This document shows, one piece after another, positions 57,129 through 64,000 of a DNA stretch of 64,000 nt. Position numbers and translations under genes: made by a program. Below the pieces are notes generated by a model that was given only the letters and a program-made list of their open reading frames with translations, made no database searches and had not been told where the DNA came from. Position 1 is the stretch's first letter. Each line of letters starts with the position of its first letter. Source of the DNA: Mycolicibacterium sp. (GTDB lineage Bacteria; Actinomycetota; Actinomycetes; Mycobacteriales; Mycobacteriaceae); assembly GCF_016462545.1 (NCBI RefSeq), contig NZ_JAEMTA010000026.1, positions 1 to 64,000 of the forward strand, in the 5' to 3' direction.

Positions 57129-57629
57129 CTACGACACATTCTCGACACAGACGGTGAACTGACGTTCGTCGTAGGCGTAGCCGAGTCCGGTGGTGCACTG
57201 ATCGACGTTCGCGACCTTCTGCATGATCTGGGTCGCACGTTGCCGATTGGGTGCCGCTGCGTCGTTGCAGTTGACCCGGATGGGATCGCGATCGTTCTCC
57301 GGGTCGATGCTCATGCACCCGCCGACCACCCAGTCGATGTCCATGCAGATGGTCGGCCCCGTGCCGCTGAAGGAACTGCGCATCGAGTAGTAGGAATCGG
57401 CGTCGGTCGGGCATTGGTCGGTGGTCTCGACGGTATCGACGACCTTGAAGTTGGAGTCCGGACTGCCGCACTGCACCTTGGTGCTTTCCGGGCGGTCCGG
57501 GGGACCTCCGACCTTGAGGCAGTCCCCCGCCTGCATGTCCGCGGCCGCGGCAGAGGAGCACCCGACCAACGCCGCCGACAAGGCGACCCCCACGAGTACC
57601 GCCACGCATGACGCGGGCTGCGGTCTCAC
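57129..57629 (-). CDS. lppU: Lipoprotein LppU
   Basis: The 166-aa protein has a signal peptide ending in a lipobox (SAALVGCSS, Cys24) for lipid attachment outside the membrane. The mature part has several cysteines, probably in disulfides (GDCLKVGG, VQCGSP, DQCPTD, DQCTTG, TVCVENVS). It matches Rv2784c in position, between rpsO and pnp. Function is unknown. Starts 5 bases after rpsO. Confidence 0.85.
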   Translation of the reverse strand: MRPQPASCVAVLVGVALSAALVGCSSAAAADMQAGDCLKVGGPPDRPESTKVQCGSPDSNFKVVDTVETTDQCPTDADSYYSMRSSFSGTGPTICMDIDWVVGGCMSIDPENDRDPIRVNCNDAAAPNRQRATQIMQKVANVDQCTTGLGYAYDERQFTVCVENVS

Positions 57630-57634
57630 CAGGG

Positions 57635-57904
57635 TCAGCGGCGCAGACCCAGGCGCTCGATGAGCGAGCGGTAGCGCGCCACGTCGACCTGGGCGATGTA
57701 CTTGAGCAGGCGACGACGGCGACCGACGAGCAGCAGCAGTCCACGGCGCGAGTGGTGATCGTGCTTGTGCATCTTGAGGTGCTCGGTCAGATCGGAGATG
57801 CGCTTGGTCAGCATGGCGATCTGGGCTTCCGGCGAACCGGTGTCCGTCTCGTGGAGGCCGTACTGGCCGAGGATTTCCTTCTTCTGCTCAGTGGTGAGCG
57901 ACAT
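57635..57904 (-). CDS. rpsO: 30S ribosomal protein S15
   Basis: The 89-aa protein matches S15 throughout: MSLTTEQKKEILGQYGLHE at the start, then DTGSPEAQIAMLTKRI, HKHDHHSRRGLLLLVGRR and LIERLGLRR at the end. It binds the central domain of 16S rRNA and nucleates platform assembly. It is normal in length and lies beside pnp with lppU between, as in other mycobacteria. Confidence 0.98.
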   Translation of the reverse strand: MSLTTEQKKEILGQYGLHETDTGSPEAQIAMLTKRISDLTEHLKMHKHDHHSRRGLLLLVGRRRRLLKYIAQVDVARYRSLIERLGLRR

Positions 57905-58019
57905 GCATTTACTCCATCCATGGGTTCGCGAATGACGACTGAGGCGCGGCCGCCGCGAACTGCAGCGCGCGCTGGGTCGCCGCAGAGTCTAACAGCGCTT
58001 GAGCGTGTGAACCGAATCG

Positions 58020-58994
58020 TCAGTGGGCCGAGAGGATCGCGCGAGCGCGCTCGGTGTCGCCCTTCATCGCCACGACCAGATCATCGACCGAGTCGAACTT
58101 CTCCTGTCCGCGAACCCTCGCGACGAAGTCGACGGCGACGTGCTGGCCGTACAGGTCGGCTTGGGTGTCGAGGACGAACGCCTCGACCGTGCGGGTACGA
58201 CCCGAAAACGTGGGGTTCGTGCCGACCGACACGGCAGCTTGGTAGCGCTCACCGGGGATGACCGTGCCCATCACGGGCCCGTGACCGAGAACGGTGAACC
58301 ACGCTGCGTACACCCCGTCGGCGGGGATGGCGGAGTACATCGGTGGGGCAACGTTCGCGGTGGGATAGCCCAAGCCCTTCCCACGACCGTCGCCGCGCAC
58401 CACCACGCCCTCGACGCGATGCGGCCTGCCCAGCGCCTCGGTCGCCGCGACCACGTCACCGGCGTCGACGCAGGACCGGATGTAGGTCGACGAGAACGTG
58501 ACACCCTCGTCGCGGTGACTCTCCGAGACCAGCGACATGCTTTCGACCGCGAAGCCGAACCGCTCGCCGGCCTTGCGCAGCATGGCGACGTTGCCGCCCG
58601 CCTTCTTGCCAAAGGTGAAGTTCTCGCCGACCACGACCTCGACCACGTGCAGTCGCTCGACGAGGAGTTCGTGGATGTACCGCTCGGGCGGGAGCTTCAT
58701 GAAGTCCGAGGTGAAGGGCATGACGAGAAAGACGTCGACGCCCATCTCCTCGACGAGCTCGGCTCGCCGCGTGAGAGTGGTCAGTTGTGCTGGGTGACTC
58801 CCCGGGAAGACCACTTCCATCGGATGGGGATCGAACGTCATCAGGACGGTCGGCACGCCACGCGACCTGCCGGCCTTGACCGCGTGGTTGATGAGTTCGG
58901 CGTGTCCGCGGTGGACACCGTCGAACACACCGATGGTCACGACACATCTGCCCCAGTCGGTGGGGATCTCGTCTTGGCCCCGCCAGCGCTGCAC
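58020..58994 (-). CDS. ribF: Bifunctional riboflavin kinase/FAD synthetase
   Basis: The 324-aa enzyme has the N-terminal adenylyltransferase domain (TIGVFDGVHRGHAELI, VGENFTFGKKAGG) and the C-terminal riboflavin kinase domain (VVRGDGRGKGLGYPTANV, GVYAAWFT). It makes FMN then FAD from riboflavin. It matches Rv2786c. Separated from rpsO by 115 non-coding bases. Confidence 0.96.
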   Translation of the reverse strand: MQRWRGQDEIPTDWGRCVVTIGVFDGVHRGHAELINHAVKAGRSRGVPTVLMTFDPHPMEVVFPGSHPAQLTTLTRRAELVEEMGVDVFLVMPFTSDFMKLPPERYIHELLVERLHVVEVVVGENFTFGKKAGGNVAMLRKAGERFGFAVESMSLVSESHRDEGVTFSSTYIRSCVDAGDVVAATEALGRPHRVEGVVVRGDGRGKGLGYPTANVAPPMYSAIPADGVYAAWFTVLGHGPVMGTVIPGERYQAAVSVGTNPTFSGRTRTVEAFVLDTQADLYGQHVAVDFVARVRGQEKFDSVDDLVVAMKGDTERARAILSAH

Positions 58995-59074
58995 GCGGCA
59001 AGCCTACGACGCGCCGGGGCGACTGGCGCCGCTAGATGCCCACTTGGGCAGAGGATTGCCTAAACTTCCACGTT

Positions 59075-59773
59075 ATGAGCCCGGACGACAGCACTCGCGA
59101 CTTGTCCGCGGTTGCCCAGGACTACCTGAAGGTGATCTGGACCGCGCAGGAGTGGTCCGTGGACAAGGTCAGCACCAAGATGCTGGCCGAACGCATCGGC
59201 GTGTCCGCCAGCACCGCATCGGAGTCCATCCGCAAGCTCGCCGACCAGGGCCTCGTCGACCACGAGAAGTACGGCGCCGTGACGCTCACCGAAGCCGGTC
59301 GCCACGCGGCGCTCGCCATGGTGCGTCGCCACCGGTTGATGGAGACGTTCCTGGTACGCGAACTCGGCTACGGCTGGGACGAGGTGCACGACGAGGCGGA
59401 GATTCTCGAGCACGCCGTATCCGACCGGATGCTGGACCGGATCGACGCAAAGCTCGGATATCCGACCCGCGATCCGCATGGCGATCCCATCCCCGCGGCG
59501 GACGGCCGGGTACCCACTCCCGATGCTCGGCAGCTGTCGGTCTGTCAGGACGGCGAGACCGGCACGGTGGCGCGCATCTCCGACGCCGATCCCGAGATGC
59601 TCCGGTACTTCGACAGCGTGGGCATCAGCCTGGACTCGCAGCTCCGGGTATTGGCCCGACGCGACTTCGCGGGCATGATCTCCGTCGCCGTGGCTAGTCC
59701 GCAGGACCCCTCGAGCCCCGACAACACCGTCGACTTGGGAAACCCTGCGGCAGAAGCGATCTGGGTGGTGTAG
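59075..59773 (+). CDS. mntR: DtxR/MntR-family metal-dependent regulator
   Basis: The 232-aa protein has the DtxR winged helix (TKMLAERIGVSASTASESIRKL) and metal-binding helix residues (HRLMETFLVRELGYGWDEVHDEAEILEHAVSD split over two stretches). A C-terminal SH3-like region (RQLSVCQDGETGTVARI) completes it. It corresponds to Rv2788 (SirR/MntR), which represses manganese uptake when Mn is plentiful. ATG 59075 is preferred over 59036. It ends at a strong bidirectional hairpin before the rhodopsin gene. Confidence 0.88.
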   Translation: MSPDDSTRDLSAVAQDYLKVIWTAQEWSVDKVSTKMLAERIGVSASTASESIRKLADQGLVDHEKYGAVTLTEAGRHAALAMVRRHRLMETFLVRELGYGWDEVHDEAEILEHAVSDRMLDRIDAKLGYPTRDPHGDPIPAADGRVPTPDARQLSVCQDGETGTVARISDADPEMLRYFDSVGISLDSQLRVLARRDFAGMISVAVASPQDPSSPDNTVDLGNPAAEAIWVV

Positions 59774-59788
59774 CTGCCACAGACAGCA

Positions 59789-59822
59789 GTGGCCGCAGAG
59801 CTCCTGAGAACTCTGCGGCCAC
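59789..59822. terminator. Bidirectional hairpin between mntR and rhodopsin gene
   Basis: GTGGCCGCAGAG (59789-59800) and CTCTGCGGCCAC (59811-59822) make a perfect 12-bp stem with a 10-base loop between convergent stops at 59773 and 59838. It should stop transcription from both sides. Confidence 0.8.
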
Positions 59823-59837
59823 CCGAATCGATGGACC

Positions 59838-60689
59838 CTAGCGGCCGACTGCTACCGGCTTGGGTGGATCCTCGTCCATCCGCTGGTCCACACCGTGGTC
59901 GTTCGCCCCCTCCACTTCGGCGAATGCCGGGTCGTCGGCGAACGACTTGAGCCGTGCGATCCGATAGACGAGCAGGCCGTAGAGCGCCTTGGCCAAGATG
60001 TCGGCGATCGAGTAACCGGCCTGCTTGCCGACCCACGCGTCCGCACCGTTGAGACCGAGCAGCGGCAGCAGGTAGGCGATGGGGTACACGCCCCACGTCG
60101 CGAACAGCAGGATCCGCATCCGGCTCACGGTCTGACGAACCGCGGGCGGCTGGCGGTCCAGCGATCGGGTCAGCTCGACGAACAGCACGTAGAGGATGTA
60201 GAGGAACGGGATCGTCGACAGCAGACCAAAGACGTTGCGGGTCAGGTTGTCTCCACTGATCTCGCCGGGGTAGCCCAAGGCGATCATCAGCGCCGAGGCG
60301 GGGACGAGTCGCAAGAGCAGCGAGGCCTGCAGCTTCTTGGCCAAGGCCAGTACCACCACCAATTCCAAGAGCAACAGCGGGACGGTCAGCAGCCAGTCCA
60401 CGTATCGGTAGCCCTCGTTGAACGCCACGGTCGCCTGGGTGTAGACCCCACGACCGCCTGGCGAATCCGTGACGAACGCCTCGCGGAACGAGTCGAAGAT
60501 CCGGAAGTAGTGATAGGCGGCGATACCGCAGACAGTGGCGGCAACCACGAGCGCTTGCCGATACCGGGGCAGGACCCGCGGCTGCACGACGAGCAGATAG
60601 ATCGTGGTGAACAGTTGGGCCGCAATCACCAGCGATAGGAGGTTGTAGACCGTGTTGAACTGGCCTTCGGTCAATTGCTCAGGAATCAT
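59838..60689 (-). CDS. Proton-pumping microbial (type 1) rhodopsin
   Basis: The 283-aa protein has seven transmembrane helices. Retinal would bind Lys234 in helix 7 (SIADILAKALYG). Helix 3 has Arg95, Asp98, Thr102 and Glu109 in YRYVDWLLTVPLLLLEL, the D-T-E pattern of outward proton pumps. Asp230 is the second counterion, and His60 (AAYHYFRIFD) matches the proteorhodopsin His-Asp pair. Leu106 predicts green absorption. Gly155 aligns with bacteriorhodopsin Trp138 and xanthorhodopsin Gly156, opening a carotenoid window. ATG 60689 is used; the upstream frame to 61031 is Arg/Pro-rich and not rhodopsin-like. It pumps protons in light to energise the membrane. Confidence 0.95.
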   Translation of the reverse strand: MIPEQLTEGQFNTVYNLLSLVIAAQLFTTIYLLVVQPRVLPRYRQALVVAATVCGIAAYHYFRIFDSFREAFVTDSPGGRGVYTQATVAFNEGYRYVDWLLTVPLLLLELVVVLALAKKLQASLLLRLVPASALMIALGYPGEISGDNLTRNVFGLLSTIPFLYILYVLFVELTRSLDRQPPAVRQTVSRMRILLFATWGVYPIAYLLPLLGLNGADAWVGKQAGYSIADILAKALYGLLVYRIARLKSFADDPAFAEVEGANDHGVDQRMDEDPPKPVAVGR

Positions 60690-61126
60690 CGGGTTCTCTC
60701 TTAGGCGAGCGAAATATGTTGAACGCCAAAGCCACGAGCGCTTCAGCAGAGCGGTTGAGCTCATCGGTAGACGTCGGCTGCGGGCGGGAATGCCTACCGC
60801 CGACGTTGGGAGACAGTCGCGGCCAACTCCACTGTTGCCCGAATATCGTTCTCGCCGAGTACTCTTGGCGATCTCGAAGGTGACTGACGACCCCAACATC
60901 GGTGACGTTACACCCGGCCGAGCGTGCATAACTATTACGCAATAATGACGCCGGAAACAATTTCCGCGCAGGATCGCCGATGTCGGTGAGGCAATGCTAA
61001 CCGACTGTGCAACAACGGGATCCGGACGCATCGGACTCTTCTTAGCCGCGATTGGTCGGTGTAGTGTCGCGACATGCCCGTCAGTCCGTCAGTCGAGAAC
61101 GCCGTCGGCGTCGATCCACGGCCGAG
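60690..61126. promoter_or_regulatory. Divergent control region of rhodopsin and blh genes
   Basis: This 437-base gap has no convincing gene in either strand. It contains an AT-rich block at about 60927-60960 (CATAACTATTACGCAATAAT) unlike the surrounding GC-rich DNA, with short symmetry ATTA-N5-TAAT at 60934-60946. It must hold promoters for both genes and is the likely place for light or carotenoid control; no regulator site can be named. Confidence 0.5.
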
Positions 61127-62116
61127 ATGACTGCTACGACGGATGGCCGAGCCACCTCCACTCCGTCGTGGTCGGTTCTCGACCGGCGGGTGACAGTCCT
61201 CTGCCTGGCGGTCGTGTCAGTTGCCGTCGGCTGGACACTGGTGGACCGATCTGGACTGCAGGCGATCTCGCCGGCCGTTGCCGCCGTCGGCATCGTCGTG
61301 GGCATCCCCCACGGCGCCATGGACCATCTGGTACCTGGACTGACGTCGCGGCGCTGGCAGAGTACGGGGCACCTCGCCTGCGTCGTCGGCGGCTACGTCG
61401 TGATCGCAGCGGTCGCAGCGCTGGCGTTGCTGCGCATGCCCGACCTCAGCTTCCTACTGTTCCTCTTGGCTTCCGCACTCCACTTCGGTTGGGCCGAAGC
61501 GACTTACGCAGCAGACCGCAGTGGCGCTCCGATGCCTCGCTGGCGCGACGGATGGTCGGCGACGATCGCTCACGGGTCCGTCGTCGTCGTGCTGCCGTTG
61601 TGGTCGGCCGAAGGTCAGGCTGCGATGCGTCCGCTCGTACCGACCCTGGTCGATGCGGTGGCCTCGATTCCCGACGAGTGGGCCACCGGTGCGGTGCTCG
61701 CCTGGTGCGGAGTTGCCGTCGTTCGCTTCGTGGCCCGTCGCCGAGTGCTCGCGGCGGTCGAGTTGATCGCCGTTCTCACACTGTTCCTCATCGTGCCGGT
61801 GTTCGCCGCGTTCGGCGTGTACTTCGGGCTGTGGCACGCCGTGCGTCACACCAGTCGGTTGATGGATGCGCTGGCCCCCGCCGAGTCGATTCATCGCCAG
61901 CTCGGGGCATTCGCACGGGCGGCCGCCTTGCCGACCATCGGTGCGCTCGTCGTCCTGGGGTTCTTGTTCGCCCTGAGATCCGACACCGGGGTGGTCATGA
62001 CCGGCGTGTCCGTGCTTCTCGCATTGACATTTCCGCACATCATCGTCGTCGCGTTGCTCGACCACTACCGACGGATCGGCAAGCCGGTGCCGGCTACAAC
62101 GTCGACGGCCGAATGA
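61127..62116 (+). CDS. blh: Brp/Blh-family beta-carotene 15,15'-dioxygenase
   Basis: The 329-aa integral membrane enzyme has the histidine motifs of the family: GIPHGAMDH (His62, His67), ALHFGWAEA (His119), LWHAVRHTSR (His237, His241) and FPHIIVVALLDH (His304, His313). These bind iron. It cleaves beta-carotene into two retinals, the chromophore of the divergent rhodopsin. ATG 61127 is preferred to 61052. About eight hydrophobic segments are visible. Its end overlaps the end of truB by 23 bases. Confidence 0.93.
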   Translation: MTATTDGRATSTPSWSVLDRRVTVLCLAVVSVAVGWTLVDRSGLQAISPAVAAVGIVVGIPHGAMDHLVPGLTSRRWQSTGHLACVVGGYVVIAAVAALALLRMPDLSFLLFLLASALHFGWAEATYAADRSGAPMPRWRDGWSATIAHGSVVVVLPLWSAEGQAAMRPLVPTLVDAVASIPDEWATGAVLAWCGVAVVRFVARRRVLAAVELIAVLTLFLIVPVFAAFGVYFGLWHAVRHTSRLMDALAPAESIHRQLGAFARAAALPTIGALVVLGFLFALRSDTGVVMTGVSVLLALTFPHIIVVALLDHYRRIGKPVPATTSTAE

Positions 62117-62981
62117 CCACCACTGACTTCGTCCGCGCGCCGTCATCGGTCAGCAGCGCGATGACCCGTCCGTCGGGCGCCGTCGCGGCGTAGGTGCCAG
62201 CGATACCGGCGGCCGCCAAAGATCGTCCATTGGAGGCTGATTCAGCCTCCTCATCGGTGATGTCGCGGCGCGGAAAGCCCAGTAGACAGGCCTCGTCGAG
62301 GGAGTAGCTCACTCGCGGCCCGTCGGCGAGTTGGTCGAGGGTGTGAGCCTCCCCCAGCCCGTACCGACCGACCCTGGTGCGGCGCAGTGCGGTGAGGTGC
62401 CCACCGACACCGAGCGCCGATCCCACGTCGCGGGCGAGTGCCCGAATGTAGGTGCCCGACGAACAGTCGACCTCGACGTCGACGTCGACGAAGCCGGCAC
62501 ACCGACGCACGGCGATCACGTCGAACCTCTCGATGCGCACTCTGCGCGCGGCCAATTCGACCGTCTTGCCCTCGCGCACCAGCTTGTAGGAGCGCTGACC
62601 GTCCACCTTGATGGCGCTGACGGCCGAGGGGATCTGATCGATCTCGCCCCGCAGCGTGGCGACGACCCGTTCGACGTCGCCATCGGTCACGTGCTCCGCC
62701 GAGACCGTTTCGAGCACGTCCCCCTCGGCGTCCTCGGTGGTGGTGGTCTGGCCCAGGCGGATCGTGGCGGCGTAGGACTTGTCCGTGGCCGTCAGCAGAC
62801 CGAGGATCTTGGTGGCGCGCTCGATGCCCACCACGAGCACGCCGGTGGCCATCGGATCGAGTGTGCCGGCGTGACCCACCTTGCGGGTGCCGAAGATCCG
62901 CCTGCACCGGCCGACCACGTCATGACTCGTCATCCCCGGGGCCTTGTCGACGATGACCAACCCGGCAGCGGGCACCGTCAC
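62094..62981 (-). CDS. truB: tRNA pseudouridine-55 synthase TruB
   Basis: The 295-aa enzyme has the catalytic Asp motif GHAGTLDPMATGVLVVG and KSYAATIRLGQTTTTEDAEG, VSAIKVDGQRSYKLVREG and CSSGTYIRALARDVG. It makes pseudouridine in the T-loop of tRNAs. The GTG at 62981 (VTVPAAGLVIVDK) overlaps the pptT stop by 4 bases. The frame is open for a further 331 codons upstream, but that stretch is antisense-like and does not resemble any protein. Confidence 0.95.
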   Translation of the reverse strand: MTVPAAGLVIVDKAPGMTSHDVVGRCRRIFGTRKVGHAGTLDPMATGVLVVGIERATKILGLLTATDKSYAATIRLGQTTTTEDAEGDVLETVSAEHVTDGDVERVVATLRGEIDQIPSAVSAIKVDGQRSYKLVREGKTVELAARRVRIERFDVIAVRRCAGFVDVDVEVDCSSGTYIRALARDVGSALGVGGHLTALRRTRVGRYGLGEAHTLDQLADGPRVSYSLDEACLLGFPRRDITDEEAESASNGRSLAAAGIAGTYAATAPDGRVIALLTDDGARTKSVVVIRPSTL

Positions 62982-63643
62982 AGCACGATCGCCGTCAGCA
63001 CCAGGCCCTCGTCCACCGACCAGCGGCCCGTCAATACGGTCAGCGGCGGCCCCGACTCGGCCTGCGGATCGATCAGGATCCGCGACTCGAAGCCACCTGC
63101 CACGCCGGATCCGTCGACGCTGAACGTGATGTGGGCGTCCTCGAATCCCAACCACCGGTGGGTCAGCGGGAACCACGCCTTGTAGGTGGCCTCCTTGGCG
63201 CAGAACAGAATTCGGTCCCAGTGTGGTCCACCCAGTCGGGATGCCAGCGCTCGACGTTCCTCCGGGAGGCTGATCGCGTCGAGGACGCCCTTGGGCAATA
63301 CGGCGTGGGGTTCGGCGTCGATGCCGACGGAGCGGACGGTCGCGGCGTGGCCCACCACGGCGCCGCGGAAACCCTCGCAGTGCGTGAGGCTGCCGACGAC
63401 GCCTTCGGGCCAGCACGGCTCGCCCTTGTCTCCCTTGAGGATCGGGACGGGTGGGACACCAAGCTGACCGAGTGCCTGGCGCGCACAGTGGCGGACGGTG
63501 ATGAACTCGTTGCGCCGTTTGGCCACCGAGCGGGCGATCAGCGGTTCCTCCTCGGGCAGCGGCGCCAGATCGGCCGAGTCGGCGTACAACTCCGCCGACG
63601 CCACCACGTCGGGAACGACGCCCGAGAGAAGCCGGCCGCTCAT
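62978..63643 (-). CDS. pptT: 4'-phosphopantetheinyl transferase PptT
   Basis: The 221-aa Sfp-type enzyme has the Mg and CoA motifs SVGIDAEP and FCAKEATYKAW. It transfers phosphopantetheine to carrier proteins of mycolic-acid, lipid and siderophore synthases; it is essential in M. tuberculosis (Rv2794c). ATG 63643 (MSGRLLSG) is chosen. It overlaps the metallophosphoesterase stop by 4 bases. Confidence 0.95.
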   Translation of the reverse strand: MSGRLLSGVVPDVVASAELYADSADLAPLPEEEPLIARSVAKRRNEFITVRHCARQALGQLGVPPVPILKGDKGEPCWPEGVVGSLTHCEGFRGAVVGHAATVRSVGIDAEPHAVLPKGVLDAISLPEERRALASRLGGPHWDRILFCAKEATYKAWFPLTHRWLGFEDAHITFSVDGSGVAGGFESRILIDPQAESGPPLTVLTGRWSVDEGLVLTAIVL

Positions 63644-64000
63644 CCTCGCCTGCTCCTGACCCGCTCCTGCATCTTCTCCGCGCCCGCGCGCATCTCGGGG
63701 GTGATCTCGAAGTGGCCGCCGAACTCGTTGAGGTATCCCGGCGGGTACTTCGGGTCCGGCAGGATCTGGCGCATCCACCGATACGGCTTGCGGCGCCGCC
63801 ACTCCCGCGGATAGCCGACCGAGACCTCCTCGAAACGCACGCCGTCATACCAGGTGGTGCGCGGAATGTGGAGATGTCCGTAGACCGAGCAGAGCGCGTT
63901 GTAGCGGGTGTGCCAGTCCTTCGTCGCGGTGGTGCCACACCACATCGCGAACTCGGGGTAGAACATCGCCTCACAGGGTTCGCGCACCAGCGGGAAGTGA
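63640..64000 (-). CDS. Calcineurin-like metallophosphoesterase, 5' end cut by window edge
   Basis: The visible 120 residues include VYGHLH, the C-terminal metal-binding His motif of calcineurin-like phosphoesterases, and continue to PPGYLNEFGGHFEI and a basic tail. Coding continues past the window edge. It corresponds to Rv2795c, which overlaps pptT and has been linked to hydrolysis of phosphopantetheine from carrier proteins. The earlier catalytic motifs are outside the window. Confidence 0.88.
   Translation of the reverse strand, partial: HFPLVREPCEAMFYPEFAMWCGTTATKDWHTRYNALCSVYGHLHIPRTTWYDGVRFEEVSVGYPREWRRRKPYRWMRQILPDPKYPPGYLNEFGGHFEITPEMRAGAEKMQERVRSRRG

Noticed and set aside
59030..59075. 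MntR-type operator (TTTAGGCAATCC on the minus strand) just before mntR
   Set aside because: The sequence is suggestive, but only one half is clear and I cannot recall the consensus with certainty, so it is not claimed.
60690..61031. N-terminal extension of the rhodopsin by 114 residues
   Set aside because: It is Arg/Ser/Pro-rich, covers the promoter gap and has no rhodopsin homology. ATG 60689 leads directly into helix 1.
62982..63974. N-terminal extension of truB by 331 codons
   Set aside because: The stretch overlaps pptT in another frame, is Arg/Gly-rich, and TruB homologues begin at VPAAGLVIVDK. GTG 62981 with a 4-base overlap is the sensible start.

Overview
The window is about 64 kb of high-GC actinobacterial chromosome. 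It comes from a mycobacterium, most likely an environmental, fast-growing (Mycolicibacterium-type) species. The core gene order is that of Mycobacterium tuberculosis from recA to beyond pptT: recA, DUF3046, glycosyltransferase, ephG, the clgR-pspA operon, pgsA, argA, ftsK, rnj, dapA, dfrA-thyA, dapB, ald, pepR, pnp, lppU, rpsO, ribF, mntR, truB, pptT. Species cannot be fixed from this alone. All functions below are read from motifs and synteny; nothing was searched.

Layout. 1-13.2 kb is conserved backbone: DNA repair (recA with an SOS box and no intein), the ClgR/PspA envelope-stress system behind a SigE-type promoter, FtsK, RNase J and DapA. 13.2-18 kb is accessory: a GntR regulator divergent from an iminopeptidase-permease-deaminase set, then a haloalkane dehalogenase. 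It occupies the place where thyX sits next to dapA in M. tuberculosis, and thyX is not seen. 18-20.6 kb is a tightly overlapping thyA-dfrA-AlkZ-like glycosylase operon. 20.6-21.6 kb holds a frameshifted DUF559-type gene bracketed by two ~60 bp palindromic direct repeats. 21.6-28.2 kb contains enzymes and membrane proteins ending with dapB.

28.2-44.1 kb is a complete hydrogen-oxidation region. On the minus strand it holds DUF1641 protein, small and large subunits of a group 1h-type (Hhy) [NiFe]-hydrogenase, a two-part maturation protease, a 71-aa protein, a TPR-like protein, a NifU-Rieske fusion, an NHL-repeat protein and an unknown protein. An AraC-type regulator and the hypFCDE and hypAB maturation genes follow. 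The set would let the cell draw electrons from H2, probably at trace levels.

44.1-48.2 kb is a PucR regulator, NCS1 permease and ureohydrolase set (purine or guanidino-compound use). 48.2-59.8 kb returns to backbone (aldR-ald, pepR-pnp, rpsO, ribF, mntR) with an unusual MOSC-flavin-ferredoxin fusion. 59.8-62.1 kb is the most striking part: a proton-pumping microbial rhodopsin gene divergent from blh, the retinal-forming beta-carotene dioxygenase. It is inserted between mntR and truB. The rhodopsin has the DTE pump motif and a glycine at the position that opens a carotenoid-antenna window in xanthorhodopsin. With the hydrogenase, this chromosome segment encodes two independent ways to energise the membrane without organic carbon. 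The window ends in truB, pptT and a partial metallophosphoesterase.

Two families of short palindromic repeats were seen. One occurs twice at convergent gene ends (6.7 and 48.2 kb), the other twice around the broken DUF559 gene. No tRNA, rRNA, CRISPR array, insertion sequence or phage gene was recognised.
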